A stretch of DNA of 64,000 bases from Paenibacillus rubinfantis (GTDB lineage Bacteria > Bacillota > Bacilli > Paenibacillales > Paenibacillaceae), in assembly GCF_001486505.1 (NCBI RefSeq), contig NZ_LN909065.1, positions 1,259,778 through 1,323,777 on the forward strand. The letters run 5' to 3'. Each line of letters begins with the position of its first letter. Positions within the stretch are counted from its first letter, which is position 1. Under the pieces are notes generated by a model, which saw only the letters and a program-made list of their open reading frames with translations, had not been told where the DNA came from and ran no database searches. This document shows, in pieces, positions 1 to 8,661 of the stretch. The translations under genes were made by a program, and so were the position numbers.

Positions 1-448
1 CTTCGACTCCCAGGAGGAGGCGCTTGAAGGAATCGCTGGCGGCAAAGTCAAAGAAGGCTGTGTCGTTGTTATCCGTTATGAAGGGCCAAAAGGCGGACCG
101 GGTATGCCGGAAATGCTGGCTCCAACCTCGCAAATCGTCGGGATGGGCCTCGGTGCCAAGGTGGGTCTGATCACCGACGGACGTTTCTCCGGCGCTTCCC
201 GCGGCATCAGCATCGGGCATATTTCTCCGGAAGCTGCCGAGGGCGGCCCTATCGCTTTCGTGGAAGACGGCGACATCATCGAGCTCGACCTGAACAACCG
301 CAAGATCGAGCTGCATGTCAGCGATGACGAGCTCGCACGCCGTAAAGCCAATTGGAAATGCTTCGAACCGAAGGTCAAAACCGGTTACCTGGCCCGTTAT
401 TCCAAACTGGTTACCAACGCCAGCTCCGGCGGCGTCATGAAAATTTAA
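1..448 (+). CDS. ilvD: Dihydroxy-acid dehydratase, C-terminal part (truncated by window edge)
   Basis: The open frame enters from the left edge (first full codon at base 2) and ends in TAA at 446-448. It encodes the last ~148 residues of dihydroxy-acid dehydratase, which makes 2-keto acids in valine, isoleucine and pantothenate synthesis in the cytoplasm. The family signature GPKGGPGMPEM lies near residue 30, followed by ITDGRFSGASRG, both typical of the IlvD/Edd C-terminal domain, and the family-typical GHISPEA. The iron-sulfur ligands would lie outside the window. No in-frame start is needed here; an internal ATG at 104 is not the true start. A strong hairpin follows the stop. Confidence 0.95.
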   Translation, partial: FDSQEEALEGIAGGKVKEGCVVVIRYEGPKGGPGMPEMLAPTSQIVGMGLGAKVGLITDGRFSGASRGISIGHISPEAAEGGPIAFVEDGDIIELDLNNRKIELHVSDDELARRKANWKCFEPKVKTGYLARYSKLVTNASSGGVMKI

Positions 449-462
449 TTCACTGCTTCATA

Positions 463-508
463 AAAAGGCCGTACCCGGATCATCAGATCCGGATACGGCC
501 TTTCTTTG
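463..508 (+). terminator. Rho-independent terminator after ilvD
   Basis: An 18-bp near-perfect stem (464-481 with 486-503, ATCA-type loop) is followed by TTTCTTTG. It lies between the convergent ilvD and the deacetylase gene, and the flanking A-run means it could also stop transcription from the minus strand. Confidence 0.9.
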
Positions 509-535
509 TTTACAAGATATTAGCAAAAGAATCCG

Positions 536-1954
536 TTACCGAGTTGGCAAGGAGACAGTTAGTAAAGACTCCTCTTCTAAGGACTCAGGTTTCTCTAGGG
601 TCGAGTGGCTGCGATGCGAGCCAGTTTCAGTGAACCGTGCCAAGAGGTGATCCATCGGCATGACCATCATTTTGGGTACCAATTCTTGAGGTTGCTCTTT
701 TAATCTCGACGTTCCAGCAGGATGTATAACGCTCATCAATAATTTCAGATAGATTTGGGTCGAGCTCGCAAACCAACCTTTCGGCAAATCCGTAATAATA
801 AATCCAAATTGCTCAGGTCCCCGGTTTATCATACTGACGCCATACAAAGCTTTGACCTCTTGGAGTTCGGGATGGTCGTAGATGTATTGGGCCAGTTTAG
901 GCAGTGTTTTCTCAAAATTACGAATCATTTGGATCGCCAGCTGCATCGTAGTTCTGGAGCGAGTCCCGATTTCGTAGAGTTTCTTATTATCGAAATGAAG
1001 CTCCATAACCTGATCTCCGGCTTGGAGGATCTTACCATCGTTTAGGGCCACCGGCTCCCCATGGTAAGGACGGATACGGAAATGAAGGAAAGGATTTTGG
1101 GTGTCCGGCGTTTTCAGCTGGAATATCACGTGAAAGATCTTCTCCCACAACAGCCATAAGGCCACGATACCACGTTTAAACCAGGAAACCTTTACCGGTG
1201 TTCTTCCTTTCGGTGCGGCAGCTTCGGCCGGTTTCCCTTTGCCCCGAGCCTCTTCCGTCACCTGAATCAGATCGTCGATACGGATACTTCGCAAACCCCG
1301 GCGATCCGCTTCCGTCAGCACACGTTCGAGGGCGGTGAGCATCTCCGCCGGAGCACTGGCGTTGGCGCCTAAAGTGGCTCCACAGTCATGCAAGAGGAAC
1401 ACCTCGCCACCGCGCAGCTTCTTCATCATGCGTTTCGTCAATCGATCCGCGCCAACCTTGACGCGCCAATCGCTAAACATCGCCGACCAGAGGACGATTT
1501 GCGTGTTGCCCCGGTTCGCGAAGTCGAACAGATTTACGATCCCCCAAGGTGGCCGATAGTAATGGGAATCCACTCCGGTCACGTCGTAAATAATCTTATT
1601 GGTTTTCTCAATCTGTTTCTTGACGGCGGCCGGTCCCATCAGCCAGTTGGTTTTGTGCACATAGTTGTGCGTTCCGATCAAATGGCCCTCGTCATGAATC
1701 CGCTGAATCAATTCGGGATATTTCTCTGCATTCGAGCCGACCAGGAAAAACGTCGCTTTCGCTCCGTGGCGCTTTAGCAACTCCAGCAATAACGGAGTGT
1801 ATTTCGGATCGGGACCATCGTCGAAGGTGAGCGCAAACTCCTTATCGCTAATCCCGTGCTTAAATACGCGAAAACCGAAGATCCGAGTGATCAATCCGGG
1901 TATAAAAGCGTACAGCGTAGAGATATAAAATAACCATAGCAGCAAAGTCTCCAT
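536..1954 (-). CDS. Polysaccharide deacetylase (NodB domain) with C-terminal YkoP-like domain
   Basis: 472 residues. An N-terminal membrane segment (about residues 2-20) is followed by a NodB/carbohydrate esterase 4 domain with TFDDGPD (general base and metal Asp), GTHNYVH in the position of the metal-binding HxxxH motif, RPPWGI and LLHDCG. Such enzymes remove N-acetyl groups from peptidoglycan or other cell-surface sugars outside the membrane. The C-terminal ~170 residues resemble the domain of B. subtilis YkoP. I chose the ATG at 1954 because GGGGAAAG precedes it at good distance; an upstream in-frame ATG at 2014 lacks a ribosome site. The actual substrate is unknown. Confidence 0.85.
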   Translation of the reverse strand: METLLLWLFYISTLYAFIPGLITRIFGFRVFKHGISDKEFALTFDDGPDPKYTPLLLELLKRHGAKATFFLVGSNAEKYPELIQRIHDEGHLIGTHNYVHKTNWLMGPAAVKKQIEKTNKIIYDVTGVDSHYYRPPWGIVNLFDFANRGNTQIVLWSAMFSDWRVKVGADRLTKRMMKKLRGGEVFLLHDCGATLGANASAPAEMLTALERVLTEADRRGLRSIRIDDLIQVTEEARGKGKPAEAAAPKGRTPVKVSWFKRGIVALWLLWEKIFHVIFQLKTPDTQNPFLHFRIRPYHGEPVALNDGKILQAGDQVMELHFDNKKLYEIGTRSRTTMQLAIQMIRNFEKTLPKLAQYIYDHPELQEVKALYGVSMINRGPEQFGFIITDLPKGWFASSTQIYLKLLMSVIHPAGTSRLKEQPQELVPKMMVMPMDHLLARFTETGSHRSHSTLEKPESLEEESLLTVSLPTR

Positions 1955-2081
1955 ATGCTTTCCCCACTTTTCTATGATCAATGACTTTGGCATGCTCCGT
2001 GAAAAGCATAGCATCTACACTATTTTATCACAGACACCCGTAGTTTAGGCGCATTTTTTTGGGGAAAGCATAGGAAATCGG

Positions 2082-3866
2082 TCAACCTTGGGAGGCTAAT
2101 ACGTCCATGGTCCGCCGAAACAACTCCGCAGCGAGATGCTTAGACCCTTTCGGTCGGTTCTGCACCAGGACGGCCACGGCATACTGGGGCCGATCCACCG
2201 GCCCGTAACCGATAAACCACTGGTTATTCCGTTGTTCGTTGTTCTTTAAGACTTCCGCTGTGCCGGATTTGCCGGCCAAAGGCCACTTTGCCTGCTGCAA
2301 GGTACGTCCGGTGCCGTCCGTCACGACCAGCCTCATCCAGGATAACAGCCGGTTGGCGGTCTGAGGATGAATCTGCCCGGCGGAGGAAGGCGAAGCTTGA
2401 ACGGGCAAATCGGACAATAGGGAACCGTCTTTATAACGGATCTCGCGAACGAGGCGCGGTGCCTTAACTTGCCCGCCGTGGAGCAGCGTCACAACGAGAT
2501 TTGCCGCCTGAAGCGGAGAAACGAGCACATCGCGTTGGCCGATGGCCGTTTGCGCAAGGACGCCTCCGTCCACAGCGGCCGGATTGCTGAACAGCGCCCC
2601 CGCCTCTTCTTGATCAAGGGGCCGCAACACGTCACCGCCCAGGAAAGCGGGATCACGCCAACCGATGGATCGGCCGATCCCCAGCTTGGCGGCCGTCCGA
2701 GCGATTACGTCCGCATTTAACCGTTCTCCCAATGTGGCAAACACAACGTTACACGACTTGGCGAACCCTTCCTCCAGCGTGAGGTTCCCGTGTCCTCCTT
2801 CCTTCCAGCAAGACAAGCCGTATTTTCCGTACTGGCCATTACAGTGAAACACCTCCCCGGGAGCAGTGACATGCTCCTCCAGCGCCGCCGCCGCAATGAC
2901 CGTCTTAAAGATGGAGCCGGGAGCGAATGCCTTTACCGCCTTGTTGCCCCAGTTCTCCAACGCCGGGTCTACATGGTGCGGATCGTAAAAAGGCAGCGAC
3001 ACCATCGAAACGATATCAGCTGTCTTAACATCCAGCACAACCACCGCTCCTTCCGTCACGTTCAGCTTTACTGCCAAACGCTCGAGCTTCTGCTGCAAAA
3101 CATCGTCTATCGTTGTTTGAATTTGCAGCGGATAATATCGGCTGGTGTTCGCATTCACCCGCGTGCCCATGCCGCCGAGCGGATCTTTGCGGCCATCCAC
3201 GGTGTAGGCTGCCCTGACGCCGCCAAGTCCGCGCAAAAATCCATCAAGCGTTTTTTCCAGTCCCGCAGCTCCAACCTGCAAGGTCATCGCGTAGTCCGGT
3301 TGGTGCTTGTGCTCCCGCAGCTTGCGAATGACATCCGGCCGTTGCGTCACGAAACCAAGCCATTGGTTCCCCCGATCACCCGGACCGTAACGCGCCATAT
3401 ACGGAAGGACCTCCAGTCCTTCGATCCGCGGCAACGTGTGGGCCGTGGCTTCGTCCAACCGCAGCGGTTGACCCGATTCTCCCCCCGGCTTCGGCCAGAC
3501 ATAAGGTCGCTCCAACCGTTCCCAAGTGCTTCGGAGTTCAGGGACCGTTGTCTTTAGCACGGTCGCTAATGCCGTGAGCTGAGAATCCTCGGGTAACCGG
3601 CGGACCGGAAACAGAATCGGGGTCCAGGCTATTTCTCCTGTCAGCGCTTTCCCGTTGCGATCAAAAATATGCCCTCGCCCCGGATCCAGCTCAATACTCT
3701 CCTCGCGCTGCCGAACAGCCAGTTCATTAATCGTCTTGCCGCCGACGGTCACGGCCCTGAAAGCCGAAGTCGTCTGAATCCAGGCGATGCGCAGCGCAAA
3801 TAACCCAAGCACGGCTGCAAATGACAGCAGCAGGTAAAATATCCGTTTTTTGCGCAATAACGACAT
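2082..3866 (-). CDS. Class B penicillin-binding protein (transpeptidase)
   Basis: 594 residues with one N-terminal membrane anchor (about residues 9-31), a dimerisation/pedestal region, and a C-terminal transpeptidase domain. The three active-site motifs are visible: S318-I-F-K321 (acylated serine), S371-C-N373 and K533-S-G-T536. It cross-links peptidoglycan peptides on the outer face of the membrane. There is no transglycosylase domain and no PASTA repeat. AATGGAGGG sits nine bases before the ATG. It resembles the PbpI/YrrR-SpoVD type of Bacillales, but whether it serves division, elongation or sporulation cannot be told. The neighbouring deacetylase on the same strand suggests shared cell-wall work. 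Confidence 0.9.
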   Translation of the reverse strand: MSLLRKKRIFYLLLSFAAVLGLFALRIAWIQTTSAFRAVTVGGKTINELAVRQREESIELDPGRGHIFDRNGKALTGEIAWTPILFPVRRLPEDSQLTALATVLKTTVPELRSTWERLERPYVWPKPGGESGQPLRLDEATAHTLPRIEGLEVLPYMARYGPGDRGNQWLGFVTQRPDVIRKLREHKHQPDYAMTLQVGAAGLEKTLDGFLRGLGGVRAAYTVDGRKDPLGGMGTRVNANTSRYYPLQIQTTIDDVLQQKLERLAVKLNVTEGAVVVLDVKTADIVSMVSLPFYDPHHVDPALENWGNKAVKAFAPGSIFKTVIAAAALEEHVTAPGEVFHCNGQYGKYGLSCWKEGGHGNLTLEEGFAKSCNVVFATLGERLNADVIARTAAKLGIGRSIGWRDPAFLGGDVLRPLDQEEAGALFSNPAAVDGGVLAQTAIGQRDVLVSPLQAANLVVTLLHGGQVKAPRLVREIRYKDGSLLSDLPVQASPSSAGQIHPQTANRLLSWMRLVVTDGTGRTLQQAKWPLAGKSGTAEVLKNNEQRNNQWFIGYGPVDRPQYAVAVLVQNRPKGSKHLAAELFRRTMDVLASQG

Positions 3867-4359
3867 CGTTCGAGCCCTCCATTCTTGTTCCCATTATTTC
3901 CTGGGAAAAGTCGGTGTAAACAAGTGTCGGTTTGGGCTGATGGCTAAATGAGCGGGCGTCTGAGGGGGGGAAGCTGAGGGAATGGGCGGTTGGACTGGTG
4001 GGTAGTGGCTAGCTGGGGGACGGGCGGTTGGACTGGTGGGTAGTGGGTAGCTGGGGGATGGGCGATTGGACTGGTGGGCAGTGGGTGGCTGGGGGACGGG
4101 CGGTTGGACTGATGGGTAGTGGCTAGCTTGGGGACGGGCGGTTGGGAGGCTGGGCTGCCGAACGGCCAGACCTGACCGGCAATGCCGTTGGAATGAGTTC
4201 TCACGTGCGACAGATCCGATTTCCTCGAATACTGTAGTTTTGATTAGAGGAATATTCATGATCGCTCGATGTCCGAACCCTTACCTCGCAAAACAGAGCG
4301 TAGACAGTAACGGGCTGTCGTGACGGTGAACTCTGTACTCTAGACGGCCAAAGGAAACC
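3867..4359. other. Gene-free stretch upstream of the penicillin-binding protein
   Basis: Holds the 38-bp tandem repeat and, at about 4291-4346, short inverted repeats (GACAG/CTGTC inside ACAGAG/CTCTGT). I see no supported gene or clear promoter. Confidence 0.6.
3984..4146. repeat. 38-bp tandem repeat, four full units plus a partial fifth
   Basis: Units begin at 3984, 4022, 4060, 4098 and 4136, exactly 38 bp apart, each starting GGGCGATTGG or GGGCGGTTGG and containing GGACTGRTGGG. Because 38 is not a multiple of three, the frame rotates from unit to unit, and the proline-rich open frames seen on the minus strand are an artefact. The repeat lies downstream of nothing and upstream of the penicillin-binding protein gene. 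Confidence 0.9.
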
Positions 4360-4542
4360 TAACGGACCTGAGAGACGCTAATAGGCCATTTCCCGCATAT
4401 TTCCCAATGTAACGGACTCAGCAGACGTTATTCCGTGCTAAATGGAGTCAACGGCGCTGATTTCGTCGAAATAAGGACTCCTGAGTCCGTTACATCCCTA
4501 CGGCCCCACCCTCCAGGTCAATAACGCTTCCTGAGTCCGTTG
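4360..4542. repeat. Dispersed composite repeat, module A, copy 1
   Basis: A 183-bp block with four copies of a 23-bp motif related to TAACGGACTCAGNAGACGT. Copies 1 and 2 (starts 4360, 4410) are direct; copies 3 and 4 (starts 4470, 4520) are inverted. Start-to-start distances are 50, 60 and 50 bp. A related block with identical spacing lies at 16824-17006. As RNA, copy 1 could pair with copy 4 and copy 2 with copy 3. Confidence 0.9.
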
Positions 4543-4644
4543 GAGCACCCGCATACATCAAAAACCCGGTGATCCGCGCTACGCAAGATCGCCGGCCCTC
4601 TACCACCTACTGGCTCGCGGATGAAGACGCGAGCCTCCCCGCTC

Positions 4645-4745
4645 ACGTCCGCATGGGGGAGCCGCTTGTCTTCCTTCCATCTCATCCTAGGACAAGCGGC
4701 GGACATGAGCGGCCCGTGGTCGTTATTCGCTTCCGCTGACTCCGC
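4645..4745. repeat. Dispersed composite repeat, module B, copy 1
   Basis: A 101-bp block carrying a perfect 10-bp inverted repeat, GCCGCTTGTC (4661-4670) and GACAAGCGGC (4691-4700), around a 20-nt loop. It matches 17109-17208 with about a dozen differences by eye. It lies about 100 bp after module A at both loci, in the same orientation. Confidence 0.85.
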
Positions 4746-4756
4746 TACCATAAGCA

Positions 4757-4796
4757 AAAGCCCGGCCAAACCTGCATCGCAGATTGGCCGGGCTTC
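4757..4796 (-). terminator. Terminator of the chemoreceptor gene
   Basis: Perfect 11-bp stem AGCCCGGCCAA (4759-4769) with TTGGCCGGGCT (4784-4794), followed on the minus strand by TTTTGCTT. It lies 65 bp after the chemoreceptor stop codon. Confidence 0.8.
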
Positions 4797-4860
4797 TTCT
4801 CCCGCTCCCCGGAACCCTCGGGGAGCAGAATAAATTACTTTCAGGCGCTAAGCCTGTCTT

Positions 4861-7038
4861 CTATACGGTGAACTTCGACAACGACTCTTTCAAGCCCGTG
4901 GACACGTTCTCCAATTTGCTCGACAGTTGCACCAGCTGATCGCCAACCGTTTGCTGCTCGCTGGACAGTGACGCAACCTCTTCGGACGTGGCGGACGATT
5001 GCTGTGCAACCGCACTGACGTTGCTCATCGCTTCGGACAAGACCGATTGCGATTCGTTCAGATGGTCGATGGAAGCCGTCACGGAATCGAGATGCCGGAC
5101 GAACCCTTCCATTTGCTGCTGCACGGATACAAAAATTTGACTGGTCTCTTGTACCGACGCGATCTGCTCTTGGAAGATCGGGCTTGCTTCGGACAAAGTC
5201 TTGACCGTCTCGTTCATCTCTTTCTGAATCGTATCCGTTATTTCGCCAACCATCGTGATCGATTGACGCGATTGATCCGCCAGTTGACGAATTTCATCGG
5301 CGACAACCATGAACCCTCGACCGGCAGCGCCTGCGCGGGCGGCTTCGATCGTCGCGTTAAGCGACAGGATGTTGGTTTGCTGCGTAATGTTTTGCATCAC
5401 GTCGAGCACTTTCAGAACGGAGCTTGTACTTGCTTTAAGCGAGTCAACTTTGGCGGTCAAAGCGTTGATCATTTCGACCGTCATATTCGTTTTCTCCATC
5501 AATCCGCTCAAATACTCGGTTCCTTGTTGACTGGATTTCTCTACTTGACGAGCCGATGTTTCCATCTCTTTATTCGTTTGGATCACGCGTTCCATTTGAC
5601 GGGAAATATTCTCGGTCAACTCGTTACCGCGCTCGGCTTCGTTCGCCAGGCTCGTTGCCCCGTTGGCGATTTCCTCGGTAGCTACCGCGATTTCTTTCGC
5701 GGACAATGCCGTTTTGTTCGAGGCTTGTGTCAATTCAGAAGCCGTATCCAACACATCCTGAGCAGAGTTGTTGGTTTGCTTAACGAGAGCGGTGATATTC
5801 TCCATCATCACGTTAAAGCTGACCGTCAATTGACCAATTTCATCTTTGGCTTTCGTGTTCATCCGGACGTTCAGATTCCCTCGGGAGCCTTCCTCCATCA
5901 GGTTTCTTAGCTTGCCTAACGGGTGAGCGATCATCCGCACCATCCAAATGCCGATCAGAATTGCGATAATCGCTACGATTACCAAAGAGAACATGGTGAA
6001 CATCAAAATGCGGTTTGCACTCTTCGTCAGTTCCGCTGCGTCCACGGTACCGATCAGCTTCCAACCGGACGCCTGGGTGTTAAAGGAAGCAAGGACGGAG
6101 TTGCCGTTGGCATCCTTGGTCCGAAGGCTGCCCGAAGGGTCGCTGCTTTGTCCCAGATCAAATTCGGTAGGTTGTCCCTGATCGCCTTCGGCGGAGGAAC
6201 CCACCACGATGTTATCTTGGGTTACCATTTGCAGCTTGGAGTTGTTCCCCAAGTTCACTTCTTTCAAATAACCGTTTAGAACATCCAAATTGATGTCGGT
6301 GATCAGAACAAAACGTTTCATGCTGTTTACGCTTTGTACCGAGCGAGCCAGGCGGAAAACTTCCGTGCTCTTCCCTTCCGACGGAACTTGCAGCCAAACC
6401 GTTTTGGTTGCGGAAGCTAGATCCTTAAACCAAGCCTCTTCACGAACGGTACCCAAGAAATTGACATCCGCGCTGCCCGAAGTCACATCATCCACGATCT
6501 TATCCGCCGATAACATATAAACTGCGGAGACACCCTTCGTGGAGAATGTCAGCGTATTCAAACGCGTTCTCATTTTATTGGTTGCTGTAAATTTGTCATA
6601 ATCCGTGATGTTCGATAAGGAAGCATCCATGATAGCATTTTGCATTTCATCGTCCAGGAACATCTGCTGCAGATTTTCCTCATACTTTTGCATAACGATA
6701 TCCAGCTTTTGTGAAGTTTGGACAATCGTTTGTAGGTTGGCTTGTTCCGCATTGTCCTGAATTGTTCCCTTTGCCATTTGGGAGGACATAATCCCGATGG
6801 TCAGCACGAAGAACATAATCGCAATGAAGAAAATCAAGAACAACCGAATGCCCACCGATTTCGAGGGGTTGATTTGTTTCGGCAACTTGTCTTGCAGCGA
6901 AGCCAATAGGGCCTTAAAATCCAGCGGCGCCTTTCCTGTTGGCTTGACCGCTTTTGACTTCGTGCGTTCCCCCTTTTGTTTCTTTTCCTTCTTCTTGTTG
7001 TTAGTTGCTTGGTCCTCGTTCTCAGGAACCAGACTCAT
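4861..7038 (-). CDS. Methyl-accepting chemotaxis protein
   Basis: 725 residues. A charged cytoplasmic N-terminus rich in Lys is followed by a first membrane span (about residues 65-90), a ~250-residue extracellular sensor region of dCache-like size, a second span with ILIGIWMVRMI, a HAMP linker, and a long cytoplasmic coiled-coil signalling domain whose hairpin tip reads IAEIRQLADQS-like with NILSLNATIEAARAG. It passes ligand signals to CheA/CheW to control swimming. The ATG at 7038 is preferred over 7095: it fits the homologous N-terminus and has GGCGGGTGA upstream, although that site is weak. The ligand is unknown. A sigma-D-like promoter lies upstream. Confidence 0.92.
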   Translation of the reverse strand: MSLVPENEDQATNNKKKEKKQKGERTKSKAVKPTGKAPLDFKALLASLQDKLPKQINPSKSVGIRLFLIFFIAIMFFVLTIGIMSSQMAKGTIQDNAEQANLQTIVQTSQKLDIVMQKYEENLQQMFLDDEMQNAIMDASLSNITDYDKFTATNKMRTRLNTLTFSTKGVSAVYMLSADKIVDDVTSGSADVNFLGTVREEAWFKDLASATKTVWLQVPSEGKSTEVFRLARSVQSVNSMKRFVLITDINLDVLNGYLKEVNLGNNSKLQMVTQDNIVVGSSAEGDQGQPTEFDLGQSSDPSGSLRTKDANGNSVLASFNTQASGWKLIGTVDAAELTKSANRILMFTMFSLVIVAIIAILIGIWMVRMIAHPLGKLRNLMEEGSRGNLNVRMNTKAKDEIGQLTVSFNVMMENITALVKQTNNSAQDVLDTASELTQASNKTALSAKEIAVATEEIANGATSLANEAERGNELTENISRQMERVIQTNKEMETSARQVEKSSQQGTEYLSGLMEKTNMTVEMINALTAKVDSLKASTSSVLKVLDVMQNITQQTNILSLNATIEAARAGAAGRGFMVVADEIRQLADQSRQSITMVGEITDTIQKEMNETVKTLSEASPIFQEQIASVQETSQIFVSVQQQMEGFVRHLDSVTASIDHLNESQSVLSEAMSNVSAVAQQSSATSEEVASLSSEQQTVGDQLVQLSSKLENVSTGLKESLSKFTV

Positions 7039-7170
7039 GTTGATCACCCGCCACTCATAATAGTTGCAGACCCAAGTTTTTGGGCTTGAGGTCATGCATA
7101 AACTGATGGTTGTTCACATCCCTCGTCAGCTACTCAAAATATTCGACAATACCTGACGTTCTCCTCTATA

Positions 7171-7198
7171 ATATCGGTTACCTATGTATCGGATTTTA
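7171..7198 (-). promoter_or_regulatory. Candidate sigma-D (motility) promoter of the chemoreceptor
   Basis: On the minus strand TAAA (7198-7195), 16 bases, then ACCGATAT (7178-7171). The known Bacillus sigma-D consensus is TAAA, 14-16 bases, GCCGATAT, so one base of twelve differs. It would leave a leader of about 130 nt before the ATG. Confidence 0.55.
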
Positions 7199-7218
7199 AA
7201 TATTATTGACAAAAGTCA

Positions 7219-7258
7219 CAAAAAAGGGCCTTTCGTCCTACAAACGAACAGGCCCAAA
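7219..7258 (-). terminator. Terminator after trhP2
   Basis: Stem GGGCCT/AGGCCC extended by TCGT/ACGA, followed on the minus strand by TTTTTTG. It lies about 20-60 bp after the trhP2 stop and separates it from the chemoreceptor. Confidence 0.8.
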
Positions 7259-7277
7259 AGCATATTGATTTTTGTGT

Positions 7278-8612
7278 TTACTTCTTTTTCCGCATCATAT
7301 CAAAATAGGAAACCGGCCGATCCACTTTCATTTGGATCCGTTGGAGCGGGTGACGGGCTGCGTCTAGTTCATTGCCGTCCTCGTCATAAATGGTTCCCAC
7401 CGTCTGCTTAAAGAACGTTCCCCCAGGGCCGAAAAACTCCACTTCCTGACCGGGTTTAAAATGGTTCCGCTGCTGGATCGTCGCCATCCCGGTCGCTTCG
7501 TCGTAACCCATGACCAATCCGGCAAAATCGTAGGGAGCTGCTTTTTCCTCCGGCTCGTAGATATGATCCTCATGATCTGGCGTATCGTAGAAAAATCCGG
7601 TGTTCAACGGCCGGTTCGCCGCCTTATTGATTTCATCGATCCACTCCGGCTTCAGGACGTAATTTTCCGGATCCGCCATGTAGGCGTCGATCGCTTGCCG
7701 ATACACGTTTACCACCGTCGCCACATAATGGATCGATTTCATGCGTCCTTCAATTTTGAAGCTGTCCACACCAGCATCGATCAAATCGGGAACATGCCCG
7801 ATCATGCATAAATCCTTCGATCCCATTGTAAACGCATTATCGTCTTCCTCAAACATCGGCAACTGCGTTACGCCAAGGCGGAACTTCTCCAGCACCTTGT
7901 TTTCGCGAGCTTCTTCCTCGGAGATCCATTCGCCTTCCGCGCGTGCGTCCGTGAACAGGTCATATTTCCAGCGGCAGGATTGGCAACAGCCTCCTCGGTT
8001 GGAGTCGCGGTCGGTGAAATGGTTAGACAACACGCATCGTCCCGAAAAAGAGGAGCACATCGCACCATGAATAAACGCCTCAATCTCGATGTCCACGTGG
8101 CGTTTGATTTCTTCGATTTCCTCTAGGCTGGTCTCTCGTCCCAGAACAACCCGCGGCAAGCCTTGGTCCTTCCAAAATTCAACGGCCTGCCAGTTGACGG
8201 TCGATTGTTGGGTGCTCAGGTGAACCTCCAGCTCCGGGACAACCCGTTGGGCTGTTTCAATGATGACCGGATCGGCCACAATGATCGCCGCGATGCCTAC
8301 CTCGTACAAATTACGCAAATATTCCTCGATGCCCTCCAGATCCTCGTTGTGGGCATAAATATTTGTGGCTACGAACACCTTCGCGCCATATTTTTTGGCA
8401 AACTCCACGCCTTCCCGCATTTCTTCAAAACTGAAATTATCTGCATTGGAACGAAGGCCGTAATGTTGTCCCCCGATATATACGGCATCGGCGCCGTAAT
8501 GGACGGCGAATTTCAGCTTCTCGAGATTCCCCGCCGGGGCAAGCAGCTCGGGCTTCGCCAGCCGATAACGTTTTCCCGCATATTTCGGAATATGCTTTTC
8601 CGCAGTTTGCAT
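7278..8612 (-). CDS. trhP2: U32-family tRNA 5-hydroxyuridine synthesis protein TrhP2 (YrrO type)
   Basis: 444 residues of the peptidase U32 family. It carries the family start LAPAGNLEKLKFAVHYGADAVY, the motif EAFIHGAMCSSFSGRC, and a CQSC pair that with nearby cysteines probably binds an iron-sulfur cluster. In B. subtilis YrrN and YrrO (TrhP1 and TrhP2) are needed for prephenate-dependent hydroxylation of wobble uridine 34 in some tRNAs; older annotation as collagenase is misleading. It lies 49 bp after trhP1 on the same strand and has GAGAGGTGA before the ATG. Length is slightly above the ~422 residues of YrrO. Confidence 0.85.
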   Translation of the reverse strand: MQTAEKHIPKYAGKRYRLAKPELLAPAGNLEKLKFAVHYGADAVYIGGQHYGLRSNADNFSFEEMREGVEFAKKYGAKVFVATNIYAHNEDLEGIEEYLRNLYEVGIAAIIVADPVIIETAQRVVPELEVHLSTQQSTVNWQAVEFWKDQGLPRVVLGRETSLEEIEEIKRHVDIEIEAFIHGAMCSSFSGRCVLSNHFTDRDSNRGGCCQSCRWKYDLFTDARAEGEWISEEEARENKVLEKFRLGVTQLPMFEEDDNAFTMGSKDLCMIGHVPDLIDAGVDSFKIEGRMKSIHYVATVVNVYRQAIDAYMADPENYVLKPEWIDEINKAANRPLNTGFFYDTPDHEDHIYEPEEKAAPYDFAGLVMGYDEATGMATIQQRNHFKPGQEVEFFGPGGTFFKQTVGTIYDEDGNELDAARHPLQRIQMKVDRPVSYFDMMRKKK

Positions 8613-8661
8613 CTTCGTTCACCTCTCAACATTTTGTTAGTTTTCAGCACTAGACTTCCTC

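Noticed and set aside
3894..4259. Proline-rich open frames on the minus strand (121 and 86 residues)
   Set aside because: They are translations of the 38-bp tandem repeat; the repeat length is not a multiple of three, so no frame is kept, and there is no ribosome site.
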